Assembly: GCA_020627925.1 (NCBI GenBank)
Contig: JAHDFY010000001.1
Span: 251,297 to 315,296 of the forward strand
DNA from: a bacterium
GTDB lineage: Bacteria; Patescibacteriota; Gracilibacteria; Absconditabacterales; Absconditicoccaceae
Length of the DNA stretch: 64,000 nt
Direction of reading: 5' to 3'
Shown here in pieces: positions 1 to 9,076 of the stretch (position 1 is its first letter; the number at the start of each line of letters is the position of its first letter). Both the position numbers and the translations under genes were made by a program. The notes beneath the pieces are model-generated. The model was not told the DNA's origin and did not search any database. It saw only the letters and a program-made list of their open reading frames with translations.

Positions 1-635
1 GCGTAAGGAACTCCAAAAATGAGTAATCATATAGTATTTAACACGAATAGAATACTTACCAAAATAAGTAGTCAATAGCAGTATTGTGCTATTACTTTTT
101 TAGCTATATCTAAGATTTCTTCACCATTGTTCAGTGTCTTTTTCATACTATGTTCTATACGTTTTTCATTTAGCAAGAATAATAGACTAAGAACAAAAAT
201 CAGTAATCATTTACTCAATCAATGTAAAGTTCATCAAGCTATTCATCATATAGTGTCTAAAGTTAAGAGTTTTTTTCATTGTTCTTTCAAATCTTTAATA
301 TGTTGATTTTTTATAAACCTATTGCTTTTAACCTTTGCTTCATATCAAGCATATGTTTCTTCAATCTGTTGTATTAAAGATGATGTGTTTTTTTCTATAT
401 ATCAAGCGCTGGCTCAAATACCATAGAGAATTCATCATAGCAATACAATATATCATACTATAATACTTACCACCGATCGTTTGTAAGGAAAAATTTTATC
501 TAATAGTCATACTTGATAGCTCATAATGAGCCAAAAGAAGACGCTTAGAGCGAAGGGTATTAAGAATGTTTTTCCGTAATACACCATAGCTATAACAAGA
601 AAGATACTTCACAATGTATAAAATGAATTTTTCAT
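1..635 (-). CDS. AI-2E family transporter (PerM-like permease), N-terminal part
   Basis: Read with TGA = Gly from ATG at 635, the frame stays open to the window edge (211 codons and counting). Hydrophobic segments lie near residues 1-35 and 45-65, followed by a charged extracytoplasmic-type stretch (QQIEETYAGYEAK) and further membrane segments. The last part (NTIGLLIFGVPYA) matches the conserved glycine/proline-rich core of PF01594 permeases. The family exports small molecules or ions; the substrate here cannot be told. Many of the visible glycines are UGA, so standard-code reading shatters the gene. It lies downstream of, and co-oriented with, the PF04020 gene. No clear Shine-Dalgarno sequence precedes the ATG. 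The C-terminal half is outside the window. Confidence 0.75.
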
Positions 636-911
636 AAATATAATGATGTAGTATGATAAATAATTTATGTTCTTTCTTCTATTAAATCAATCTCTTGTAT
701 TATGTTTTGTATTGCATGCTATGATGATAGGTCAATCTGCTTGGCTATCAAGCCTGGTGAATAATATGAATCAAGCTATAGTTATTCCAGTGATCAGTTC
801 GCTTGTATTTTTATAATGTTCTATTGCGAATAAGCTGCTTTAGATTATTGATGGATACTTCTAAATTTTTTCAAAATTTCATACTATTATGGTACACAAG
901 ACACATATTAT
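636..911. other. Intergenic stretch with only doubtful short ORFs
   Basis: This lies between two minus-strand genes. A minus-strand ORF of 23 codons (MKFGKNLEVSINN...) and a second open frame (...ELITGITIAGFILF...) in a different frame could be remnants of one small membrane protein split by a frameshift. A 48-codon plus-strand ORF at 668-814 has no supporting feature. I see no convincing intact gene or RNA. Confidence 0.3.
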
Positions 912-1256
912 TTAATCATCTTTTATGCTAGCAAATAATCAGCATATTATAGCCAATACTATCGCAAAGAGGGATGCATTCCAGAATCATCACACATTAA
1001 ATCAATCAATGAGATTACTAGTTAATAAAATCATCAGTACGGTAATAATTCAACTTACCAATCACAGAGTAATCCAATTGAGCGGTACGGTAAGAATACG
1101 TAGTATCCAACCTACTGTGGTATTTAATAATGCAATCACCACACCTACAACAATAGCTCGCCAAAAATTAGCTACTTCCACTCATGGGATGATATATGCC
1201 GATAGCGTTACTGCAGCTCAGATCAAAACAAACTGTATAATTATTTTCATAAACAT
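912..1256 (-). CDS. PF04020 (YvlD / phage holin family 4) small membrane protein
   Basis: The 114-residue protein has four hydrophobic helices and the family signature: an N-terminal IPGVEV motif followed by FWRAIVVGVVIALLNTTVG, then a second repeat with LIDGFNVGGFW and a terminal ICGLFASI. Members are about 110-120 residues, so it is full length. They are inner-membrane proteins of unclear function, sometimes grouped with holins but mostly housekeeping chromosomal genes. Eight of its ten glycines are encoded by TGA, which makes it a clean demonstration of the code change. Start chosen at ATG 1254-1256 (MFMKIII). It lies upstream of the AI-2E permease gene on the same strand. Confidence 0.85.
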
Positions 1257-1288
1257 ATTCTAAGAATAGTAAAAAATATTCACACGCA

Positions 1289-1570
1289 TTACTTCACATC
1301 AATGTTGTCTAGTTTTGTTTGGAGTTCTCCTATTTTTTTTACTAGCTCGTTTTTACCTTCACTAGCTTCTTCTTGAAGAATTTTTTTGTAAGCTTTATAC
1401 TTTTCTTCTAGTTCTTGTTTCTTGGACATGAGTTCTGATTTCTTTTTTTGGGTCATTTCTTCTTTTGTTTGTTTCCAGTTATCTAACAGGTTGTTCATTT
1501 CATCAATAAGCGTTGCTACAAGTGCTTTCGCTTCATTAGTGATGTTATTTACATGGTCTTGTATAGTCAT
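1289..1570 (-). CDS. Small coiled-coil protein, unknown function
   Basis: A 93-residue, highly charged protein starting MTIQDHVNNITNEA. From about residue 30 to 85 it is nearly all helix formers with heptad-like spacing (KKKSELMSKKQELEEKYKAYKK), predicting one long coiled coil. There are no cysteines, signal peptide or membrane segment. It is co-oriented with the small membrane-protein genes on either side. Its family is not recognised; a cytoplasmic structural or partner-binding role is only a guess. Confidence 0.6.
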   Translation of the reverse strand: MTIQDHVNNITNEAKALVATLIDEMNNLLDNWKQTKEEMTQKKKSELMSKKQELEEKYKAYKKILQEEASEGKNELVKKIGELQTKLDNIDVK

Positions 1571-1628
1571 ATGTATAAGGAGGAATAATAAAAAAAATCA
1601 AAATATATCTGTCATTGTATTATTACTG

Positions 1629-1781
1629 TTATAGGATCATATCAATAATTGATTCGCTTTCTGCTATAGCAGAGTTGTATGAATCAATACCAAAAATTTT
1701 GTCTATAATCCTATCGTCTTCTGTATCAGTAATAGCTTGAACTTTGCATCTGTTTCATCATCAAACTTCATTGTTGCATCT
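1629..1781 (-). pseudogene. Frameshifted small acidic ORF
   Basis: One frame reads MKFDDETDAKF... and closes soon after. The next frame continues in the same acidic style (QAITDTEDDRIIDKIFGIDSYNSAIAESE) to a TAA at 1629-1631. The join is near a GCAAAGTTC sequence, where removal of one A restores a single frame. There is no good start for the second part. I take it as a decayed or mis-sequenced small gene with no assignable function. A comparable acidic frameshifted remnant lies at 3244-3500. Confidence 0.3.
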
Positions 1782-1824
1782 ATATCATTATTTCATAGTA
1801 TATTATAGTAAATGGATAAAGGGA

Positions 1825-2373
1825 TTAAGATATTCTTTCTTTAGTTGTATGTTCTTTTAGTTGCTCTATTTTTTGAATAATTTTTTTGGGGTTTGGCATT
1901 TTGGTAATAAGCATATTCCCTGCGTTCTGTACTTTCATGATAATATCTCCATAATCAAAGACAGACTTTAGCATTCCATTTTGACTAGAGGTAATGGATA
2001 AAACTCTATAGAGTTCTAATATTTTCACTTCTTCTCTGAAAAAAAGATCAAATGATATCTTTACGACTCTTTCATGACTGATAATGACTACATAGTAAAA
2101 GTAGCTGATCAACGATCTCATTAAAATAATCCAAAGAAAGACCATAAAGACTAACACTAGTGTACCAAAAGCATTGTCTAGAAAAATTAAAAAGAAATCA
2201 TTTACTTTCTGCTCGCCTCTTATTTCTAGTGTTGCTATAATTAAGATAAGAATAAGAACTATGCTTATCAAAAAACATCATCAAATGATTCGCAAGATGT
2301 ACTTAGTCTTTCTTACTATCAAGTCATTCGGACTATTTACGTTTTTGATTTTGATAAAGTTTTTGAGTAACAT
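1825..2373 (-). CDS. Membrane-anchored bacterial PH-domain (bPH2-like) protein
   Basis: A 182-residue protein from ATG at 2373 (MLLKNFIKIKN). Two long hydrophobic helices span about residues 28-50 and 64-95. The C-terminal domain (about 100-175) has the pattern of bPH2/YdbT proteins: HERVVKISFDLFFREE, a run ISSTxG-like (ITSSQNGMLKSVFDYGDI), then AGNM and MPNPKKIIQKIEQL. In these families the domain packs against the cytoplasmic membrane face; the biochemical role is unknown. The region between residues 30 and 40 holds two consecutive TGA glycines. Its start codon region abuts the end of the upstream 2-TM gene, so the two are probably co-transcribed and translationally close. Confidence 0.6.
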
Positions 2374-2374
2374 C

Positions 2375-2731
2375 TTAGAAGTATAGAAAAATAAATAAGG
2401 TAAAGATAATTCCTCAGAGTAACCACAATCCTATCAGTATTCGCCAAAACTTTTCTTGCTGGTGAATGAATCTTAGACTTTCAGCAAACCTATGGTTAAT
2501 TAAGTTATTTGCTTTGTGTACTCTGTGGAGTATGAATATCAAATATGATATTCGAATTACCACAAAGATAATAAGATAGATAACTGCTGTATGAGTCATG
2601 GTAAGGTGAAGGATAAATAAACTACAGGAAAAAAAATGCAACAGATCTTTGCGTTCTAATATATTCCATAATTTTACATAGTTTGTGACAAGAGAGGATA
2701 TACTGATAGAGTTTATATAATATCTCATCAT
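2375..2731 (-). CDS. Small two-helix membrane protein, unknown
   Basis: A 118-residue protein, start ATG-ATG at 2731 (MMRYYINSISISS). Hydrophobic spans lie around residues 36-70 and at the C-terminus (ILIGLWLLGGIIFTLFIFLYF region), with a basic loop between them. A TGA glycine at 2414-2416 is followed by 13 further codons to TAA. It sits 7 bases downstream of the XRE regulator gene and directly before the PH-domain gene, so a three-gene operon is likely. The family is not recognised. Confidence 0.5.
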
Positions 2732-2738
2732 AAAGTTT

Positions 2739-3005
2739 CTAGATATTGCTTTGGAAGCTTTCTGAAGACTCTTGAGGAATGATTTCTACCATTTTTTCTG
2801 GTTTGGGTATAACAATACCACATGCTTTCAACTTTCTTAGCGTAGATAACTTTGGAACAGTTGTTCATTTCTTGATTTTAGATATCATTGTTGGACTAAG
2901 TCATGCTTGAAGTGATAGCTCTCTGTCGCTTAGAAGTTCTTCATCTTGATGTTCTTCAATTGCTTCGACAAGTTTAGTTCTATATGCAGGATCCTTATAG
3001 CGCAT
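2739..3005 (-). CDS. XRE/Cro-C1-type helix-turn-helix regulator
   Basis: An 88-residue protein beginning MRYKDPAYRTKLVEAIEE. Residues about 26-60 form a classic HTH_3: DRELSLQAGLSPTMISKIKKG followed by TTVPKLSTLRKL. It binds DNA, probably as a dimer. Two glycines in the HTH region (QAG, KKG) are TGA. Upstream on the minus strand are a promoter and several near-palindromic AT-rich sites, which suggests autoregulation. It is the first gene of the small membrane-protein operon. It was overlooked under the standard code because the frame is cut at both UGAs. Confidence 0.75.
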
Positions 3006-3024
3006 ATGTATAGTTTGTTAGATA

Positions 3025-3111
3025 AAAAACATGTTTTTGTGACTAAATAATAGTTGCTTTTTAGTAAAAATCAAGCTTTTTTGAATAAATATAAATAATT
3101 TTTAGTAAAAA
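3025..3111 (-). promoter_or_regulatory. Promoter and candidate operators for the XRE operon
   Basis: On the minus strand TTGATT (3069-3074) and TATTAT (3047-3052) are 16 bases apart and read toward the XRE gene. A near-palindrome TTTTTAGTAAAAA lies between them (3058-3070) and is repeated at 3099-3111. A perfect 14-base palindrome AAAAACATGTTTTT covers 3025-3038, near the expected start of transcription. This layout fits repression by the encoded HTH protein. Confidence 0.5.
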
Positions 3112-3243
3112 AGTGTATCGAAGACAACTTAAGGTGTATTTTGGGGGTAAGCTATTTACTTCACTATCAGCGTCTCTGTGTAATCTTTTTCGTTATATGA
3201 TATATACTACTTATTATTCTTTCATCGAGCGGTATTTTTTTTC

Positions 3244-3500
3244 TTATGCATTTTCCTCATCTTGTCTAGAGCTCTGTAGTTGACTATCAAAAATAGTCTC
3301 GACTTGAACTTTTTTTCTTTGCATCGCAGTCTTTTATTTTTTCGGCTAATGACATAGATGTTTCTGAGACAAAATATTCTGTGTTTTTTTTGTATTGTTA
3401 TCTCTTCGAGGATATCATTTAATAGTGATTTTCCTTCTGCTTTGATATCTGTATTTATGTTAAGTAGTATAGAAGTATAGTTACTTTGTGAACTATAGGA
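3244..3500 (-). pseudogene. Decayed ORF with two homopolymer frameshifts
   Basis: Three frames join into one acidic protein if one A is removed from an A8 run and one from an A7 run: (NTDIKAEGKSLLNDILEEI) + (QYKKNTEYFVSETSMSLAEK) + (KVQVETIFDSQLQSSRQDEENA, stop at 3244-3246). No ATG start is visible upstream in frame. Either a pseudogene or assembly errors in homopolymers. No family recognised. Confidence 0.3.
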
Positions 3501-3537
3501 GCAGCTAAGTGTATTGATAGGTGCGAATGAACAAGAG

Positions 3538-3565
3538 TTGATCTTTAAATAGAAAATACTATAAT
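3538..3565 (+). promoter_or_regulatory. Promoter of the trpS leader transcript
   Basis: TTGATC (3538-3543) and a perfect TATAAT (3560-3565) are separated by 16 bases. Transcription would start near 3572, about 20 bases before the leader-peptide ATG. Confidence 0.6.
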
Positions 3566-3592
3566 ACTATCAGTTTATATTAGCCAACAAGT

Positions 3593-3670
3593 ATGTACCA
3601 AGTACAAAATAACACATGGTGGACAAATTCTCAAAAGACCTCAATAGGTTCGAGAATTTTCTGTTGGTAA
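3593..3670 (+). CDS. trpS leader peptide with tandem Trp codons
   Basis: A 25-codon ORF (ATG 3593, TAA 3668-3670) that begins MYQVQNNTWWTNS and ends FCW. Two adjacent TGG codons lie at 3617-3622 and a third is the last sense codon. Tryptophan is rare elsewhere, so three in 25 is striking. The ORF lies between a good promoter and a terminator hairpin upstream of tryptophanyl-tRNA synthetase, and the WWT arrangement is like classical trp leader peptides. Its function would be to stall the ribosome when Trp-tRNA is short. The peptide itself probably has no other role. The call rests on sequence and position only. Confidence 0.7.
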   Translation: MYQVQNNTWWTNSQKTSIGSRIFCW

Positions 3671-3724
3671 AAAGATATTATCCCAATTGAAACTTCCAAG
3701 GCCTGAGGTCTGGAAGTTTTTTGT
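3617..3724 (+). promoter_or_regulatory. Transcription attenuator of trpS
   Basis: Hairpin A pairs AAATTCTC (3625-3632) with GAGAATTT (3652-3659), with inner GACC/GGTT pairs. The terminator pairs AAACTTCC with GGAAGTTT (3690-3719, inner AGGCC/GGTCT) and is followed by a T run. An alternative 8-base perfect pairing, AGACCTCA (3636-3643) with TGAGGTCT (3704-3711), excludes both. A ribosome paused at the TGG-TGG codons (3617-3622) would cover the 5' arm of hairpin A and favour the alternative, letting RNA polymerase read into trpS. Confidence 0.65.
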
Positions 3725-3824
3725 TTATTCGAAAATTATCATGATATATTTACGCAACTCATATGACACATACTGGTGTACTTGACCAAATGTGACCAAC
3801 TATATTTTATAAACTATACAAATT

Positions 3825-4817
3825 ATGATGAAAAAATATGAAAAGATACTAACAGGTATTAAGCCTACTTGAGTGCAAATGCATATAGGAAATTACTTCT
3901 GAGCAGTTAAGCCTGCAATTGATTTAGCTAATCAGTTCCCGGACGCACAAATTATAACCTTTATACCAAACATGCATGCTCTGACGCAGCTTAAAGACCC
4001 ACAAAGAATTTACCAGAATTCTATCAATATTACAAAGTGACTGATCGCAAGTTGAGCAGATCCAGAAAGATACGTAATATTTAACTCGTCCGACGTTCCA
4101 GCTCATGCACAACTTACACGAATACTCATGTGTTATACAGGAATGTGAATGGCAGAAAGAATGCATGCGTATAAAGATGCAATCCAAAAGAATCAAAAAG
4201 ATAGACTTAACCTTGGAACCTTTGCATACCCCGTTTTGATGGCAGCAGATATACTTTTATACGATGCAGATGCAGTTCCTGTTGGAAAAGATCAAAAACA
4301 ACACGGAGAACTGGCTTTGGAACTAGCTAGAAAGTTAAATAACGCTCATGGAGAAGTGTTTAAGTATCCAAAGATTATTGTGAAAGAAGATGTCGCTACA
4401 GTTCCTGGAGTTGACGGTAGAAAGATGTCAAAATCGTATCACAATACAATCGGAATGTTTGACGATGCAAAGACTTTGATGAAGAAGGTAAAGCAAATTA
4501 AAACCCACTCTATACAAGTTGATGAGCCAAAGAATCCAGATGAGTGTAATGTATATAACATAATTAAGTTATTCCTATCAAAGTCAGAGGATGAAGATCT
4601 TAGAAAACGCTATCTGAAATGATGATTATCTTACAAGGAGGTCAAAGACTACCTTTACACAAAGTTACTAGAATACTTGCTTCCATTTCAACACCATTAT
4701 AATGATATCTCGGATGAGGAAATCGTTGCATACCTCAAGCAGTGAGCTGTTGTAGCAAATGAAATTGCAAGTAAGAAGATTATTGAAATTGAAAAGGCTG
4801 TAGGGTTTAGGAGGTAA
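3825..4817 (+). CDS. trpS: Tryptophanyl-tRNA synthetase
   Basis: A 330-residue class I synthetase, the normal bacterial length. It charges tRNA-Trp. The HIGH-type motif is MHIGNYF (about residues 19-25) and the KMSKS loop is residues 200-204 (GRKMSKSYHN). Typical TrpRS segments are visible: TGIKPTGVQMHIGN, LGTFAYPVLMAADILLYDADAVPVGKDQ. Glycines in TGVQ, YFGAV, TKGLIASGAD, TGMGM are TGA. Two ATGs stand in tandem at 3825 and 3828; the first is used here. It is transcribed from the attenuated leader just upstream. No terminator is obvious after the TAA. Confidence 0.95.
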
Positions 4818-4958
4818 GATGAGAAAAATTTAGTTATTGATTGATTAGATAATAAGCAGGTGTAGAAAGTAGACTATATTTAATCAGTTGATGTAGAATA
4901 CGGGTATATAATATTTATTCTAGTGTTAAGGTCTAATTTACATTATATGTCTTAAGAT

Positions 4959-5381
4959 ATGAACTCCAAAAATAATTTTTGACTTAAAGTTATTCGAGTT
5001 GATTGATTTGAGGATCTTTTCAGAGTTGAACTAGTTTTTTGAAACAGCCTTACTACAACAAAATTGATAACTTATACTTCAAGAGCCAAAATTATATCTC
5101 AACTTGATTGAGACGTAACTTGAAGGATTTTGCATTGAGAAAAAATTGATTTTAGCTTTTTACAGGAGGAACAATTAAAGTTCTCTGCAAAATTTACAAT
5201 GCCTAGTCAAATTCAGCTTACAATAATTTATAGTTCAGAGGATGATGGCTATAGAAATTGATCAGATTTTTCAAAAGGATCTCTATGATTTAATCTAGAG
5301 CCAATAGAATTCGAAAAATTAACCAATATGTTAAAATCCCTGAAAGGTAATTTATGAGAAGAATTTTTTTTAACTTTTTAA
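4959..5381 (+). CDS. Hypothetical protein, 140 aa
   Basis: Open from ATG 4959 to TAA 5379-5381 with nine or more TGA glycines (for example VDGFED, LDGDVTGRILHGE). It is soluble, mixed alpha/beta in appearance, with a beta-rich first half (LKVIRVDGFEDLFRVELVF) and no signal peptide, cysteine pairs or nucleotide-binding motif. It follows trpS by about 140 bases on the same strand. I do not recognise a family. TGA codons at plausible turn positions support that it is a real gene. Confidence 0.5.
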
Positions 5382-5668
5382 ATAAATACAACCAGAACCT
5401 AGGTGTAAATGTATGTTAAAGATATTGTTTTGAAATACGAATACGTATGTCGAGTCGAAGAATTGATAAAGATCAAGTCATTAGATGAGTTAATGCAGAT
5501 GCAGGGGTTTTATTCTAATATCTAGTACCATAAAGAAAGGCCAAAAATTGATTGAATAATAATCAGATAAAGGGAGTGGAACAAATAGATATATGCACAT
5601 TAATTGACAATATTCTCTTGCATAGGTATACTTATTACAAATGATTTAAACTAACTTAATTGCTCTAT
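5382..5668. other. Intergenic stretch
   Basis: It holds a 38-codon ORF (5409-5525, MYVKDIVLKYEYVCRVEEL) overlapping a 23-codon one in another frame. Neither is supported by context. Just after the preceding gene is a copy of the short CCTAGGTG-containing flank repeat. Nothing else seen. Confidence 0.3.
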
Positions 5669-6574
5669 ATGAAATTGAGGAAAGAAATCCAGGAATGATC
5701 ATCACGAGTACGAACTAAACTTTCAGCAATGTTTACCAAAAAGAGTAAACAAGAGCTTTTAAAAGAATTAAAAAGTGAACCATTTCACGAAAAAATAAGT
5801 AAGTACGGAGAGGTTGATATTTTAATGTCTCAAATTAGAGCTAATAACTCAACGAATCTACATGATGCATATAAAGTTGTAGATTTAGAAGGACACAATA
5901 TTAACCTTGAAGACAAGCTGTGAAGTTGAGGTACAAAAGAAGTTTACCTAATTAACTTGGAAGGAAAACAATATGCTTTAGCATTACCAGGCTATATTGA
6001 TTGAATTCAAGTAATTAAGCAAAAGTGGGCAAAAGCTATGGAAGAAGTAGAGAACACAATAGAACTAAAGAATAAAGGATATATAGTAAATGATGAAATT
6101 GCTATTAAGGAGCTTTTAGTTAATGGAGTGAAATTTCCAGCTATACTTATGAAGCCGTACAATGAACACAAATTTACAATACTGGACGGAAAGAATACTC
6201 AAGGAAATAGTAATCCATTATTAACTTCGGAAATGGAATTAGATGATGATAAAATGATGGATTTGTGCGTGCCTCTTTTACATGACATTTCCAACCTAAT
6301 AAAGGACTGAATCTGCCTAGGATTAGATAATTTTAATATATGTGCAGTAGACTGAAAATTGAGGTTATTCTTGAATGATTTGTGAAATATGAAGGTGGAA
6401 CAAATTTCTGATAAGGAATTATATATTAAGTATTACCTTATGTACAGTATTGGTGCTATAGTGAATAGTTTAAGTCGAGATGCATATAAAAAAAATGATT
6501 ACCTGAATAAGTTAGAAATGAATGAAGGGCTTGGAAACAGAATGAAAAATATCATTAGAGAAAATTTAATATAG
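5669..6574 (+). CDS. Protein-kinase-like fold protein, probably a pseudokinase or effector
   Basis: A 301-residue protein from ATG 5669 (MKLRKEIQEGSSRVR). After about 85 residues comes a glycine-rich-loop-like segment, KLGSGGTKEVYLINLEGKQYAL, then a long helix. Later GLDNFNICAVDGKLRLFLNDLGN resembles the catalytic-loop Asn and the DFG Asp of kinases and aminoglycoside-phosphotransferase folds. The beta-3 Lys and a clear HRD Asp are not evident, so activity is doubtful. Both glycines of the GSGG loop region and DLGN are partly TGA-encoded. It has no membrane segment. Neighbours give no pathway. The fold call is from motif spacing only. Confidence 0.4.
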
Positions 6575-6590
6575 TTTTTAGCTAAACCCA

Positions 6591-6620
6591 AATAGGAGCA
6601 GAATAAAATCTACTTTTTTC
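6591..6620 (+). terminator. Probable terminator after the kinase-like gene
   Basis: GAGCAGA ... TCTAC followed by TTTTTT, imperfectly paired. Its sequence resembles the better hairpin at 12311-12331 and is followed by the same A-rich flank. Confidence 0.35.
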
Positions 6621-6719
6621 AAACAAAAAATAGCCAAAATCAGGCGTCAAAGTGTTTCTATTAAGCTTAATGTTAGAAAAAATCGTAGATTTTTTCTGGT
6701 GAAGATAAACACAAAAATA

Positions 6720-7475
6720 TTAAACTCTTTTCAAGAAGAAGTGTACAAACACCAGTATGTCTTTGAGCGTATGAGTGCTTTATTAAGAGAGAAGATGTTT
6801 TCTACAGAGTCATATAATGGCTAGTTATGAAACTAATTCAGGTAGAATAGGAGTGTTGTATATGTACAGGGAATAACTCACTCATAACACATAAAAGTTA
6901 TGAACAAAAGAGACTATCAAAAGCAGTTAGTAGGAGAACGATAAAGAAGTTCCAGAAGGCACAGGCTTTCAAAGAGAAGCTACTAACCTACCTAGAGGAA
7001 CACAAGCCGTACCTACTAAAGAGCAAGAGCTTTTTCAATATCTTTGATAGAATGGTGGTTTCTGTAAAAATCTCACATAAGCGAAGAAGTGGACGACACC
7101 CGCATATCAATATCTTAGCTTGTTCAGATTTTGAAGTTGAGATAGAAAAAGGTATATTTGCTAGGTGACAACTAAACCAAAAACTCTTAGACGAGTGGTT
7201 AGCTATCACTGGTGGTAAGTTTTATAGAACATCCGTAGAATAACGGTAAAGGATGATACACACTTTGATAAAACAGGATATGAGAAATTTTCAAATACGC
7301 TATTAAGTTCTAAGATCTAACCGTAGGACAGTTGGCTAAACTTATGGAGCTTCAACACAAGAAGAAATATCGTTTTTTCTCTACTTATGGAGTGTTTAGG
7401 TTACGAAAACTGAGTGAGTATAGGGGGATGAAAGGTAATTGGTATAAAGGTAGATTCGGTTATGAATTGAAGTAA
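6720..7475 (+). pseudogene. Degenerate mobile-element-like gene with several frameshifts
   Basis: Successive frames read as one basic protein broken by shifts: LNSFQEEVYKHQYVFERMSALL (from 6720), then CCICTGNN...KRLSKAVSRRTIKKFQKAQ...GRHPHINILACSDF...GKFYRTSVE (to about 7243), then VKDDTHFDKTGYEKFSNTLL, then LTVGQLAKLMELQHKKKYRFF...WYKGRFGYELK ending TAA at 7473. The CCIC start could be a broken zinc knuckle. The 5' part is repeated at 14878. The basic composition and dispersed copies suggest a transposase or other element protein, but the family is not recognised. Confidence 0.45.
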
Positions 7476-7593
7476 CTTAGAATTTTTTTGTTTATTACTC
7501 AAGCGTAAGCTCAATCAGAAACCTTAATTACCTTGTTAATAAGAATAGAAAAAATAGTATATTTATGATTTTTACATAAGTTTGTGGTATAAA

Positions 7594-9012
7594 ATGGGTA
7601 TAGCTATATACAATTCGTTGAGTCGCAAGAAGGAGATCTTTATTCCTATTTATAAGAATAAAGTCACAATGTATGTATGCTGACTAACACCACAAAATCA
7701 CCCACACCTAGGTCATGCTGTAGCTGCAATTAGATTTGCTATGATTCGTAGATATTTAGAATACAGTGGCTATACAGTTGAGTTCGTAGAAAATGTAACT
7801 GATATTGATGATAAGATAATTGTTAGGTCTAAAGCACTGAATGTTTCTCCAAAAGAACTAGCAGATAAACACTTCAATGAGTATATAGAGGCAAAGAAAA
7901 TATTAAGTTTACCGTTACCAACTCATCAGCCAAAGGTATCAGAGTATGTTGATGAAATCAAAGAATATATAGATATTCTTGTTAAGAAAGGTTGCGCTTA
8001 TCCTACTTCAGATGGTGATGTATATTTTGATGTATCCACAAAAAAGGATTATGGAAAGCTTTCTGGTAGAAAAACTGATGAACTTCGTTCTGGTACAAGA
8101 GTTTCATCAAAAGAGAATAAGAAAAATGCTTCAGATTTTGCCTTATGGAAAAATGATGTAACTGAAGGTGCTTCATGGGATTCCCCTTGGGGAAAATGAA
8201 GACCAGGTTGGCATATTGAATGTAGTGTTATGTGTAATAGTCTATTATGACCTACAATAGATATTCATTGATGAGGTTTGGATTTACTATTCCCACATCA
8301 TGAAAACGAAATTGCACAGTGTGAAGCTCATAACGGTCAAGAATATGCAAAATATTGGGTTCATTGTGGTTTGTTAAATGTTGACTGAAGAAAAATGTCT
8401 AAATCTTTCGGTAACTTTTTGACTGCAAGTGAAGCTCTTGAAAAATATGGTAAAGAGCTAATTTTATTTGTTGTTCTTAAGCATCAATATCGTTCTTCCA
8501 TTGATTTCAATGATAGGTTATTTTTAGATAGTCTTAATACTTTATTGGAACTATACACATTGATAGACGGTGTTTTGCAATCTAATCAAAGTGAAGAGAT
8601 CGTTGATAGTGAAATTAGCAAAAAAATGATCAGTGAATTTGAAGAGGCAATGAATGACGATTTTAACACCTCAAAAGCACTTACTGTTATTTTTAAATAT
8701 TTGGATAGTTATCAAGATAAAAATGTATTGATAACTATCATAAATATTGGTCAGACGTTAGGGCTTTTTTCAAAAGAATACAGCTTGTCAAAAATTAAAA
8801 GAGAGCTTCTGTCTTTTCATCAAACCTCTTTAGGAATACAAGAATCAATAACAGTCGACGAAATTGAAGAGATAATTGCAGCTCGTATAGAGGCAAGAGA
8901 AACCAGAGATTTTAAAAAGTCAGATGAACTTAGAGAAAAGCTTGCTAAGTTTGGCTTAAAGGTGTTGGATTGAACATCAAAAAGTAGTTGGCAATTTAAA
9001 GTTAGCTTATAG
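7594..9012 (+). CDS. cysS: Cysteinyl-tRNA synthetase
   Basis: A 472-residue class I synthetase that charges tRNA-Cys. The start ([14 protein letters not shown]) matches the usual CysRS N-terminus. MYVCGLTP (about residues 26-33) carries the first zinc Cys in place of the common CGPTVYD, followed by HPHLGHA as the HIGH motif. Also visible are [26 protein letters not shown] and KMSKS at 267-271. The C-terminal helical domain ([30 protein letters not shown]) is complete. Six or more glycines in conserved motifs (CGL, WGKGRPG, IHGGG, DGRKMSKS) are TGA. No cognate-codon leader was found upstream, unlike trpS and tyrS. Confidence 0.95.
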
Positions 9013-9076
9013 TAAATTTGATTTGTGTTTTGAGTAGTATATACAATCAGTATAATTTAGAAAATTACGATAAAAC

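Noticed and set aside
925-1263. 112-codon plus-strand ORF
   Set aside because: It is antisense to the PF04020 gene, which has family motifs and TGA glycines in the minus frame.
3590-3670. T-box riboswitch upstream of trpS (GGTGGAC present)
   Set aside because: No full T-box consensus or specifier-stem layout; the tandem-Trp leader peptide explains the region better. The same holds for tyrS.
7475-7593. Possible Cys-codon leader upstream of cysS
   Set aside because: No short ORF with TGT/TGC run and no terminator hairpin in this stretch.
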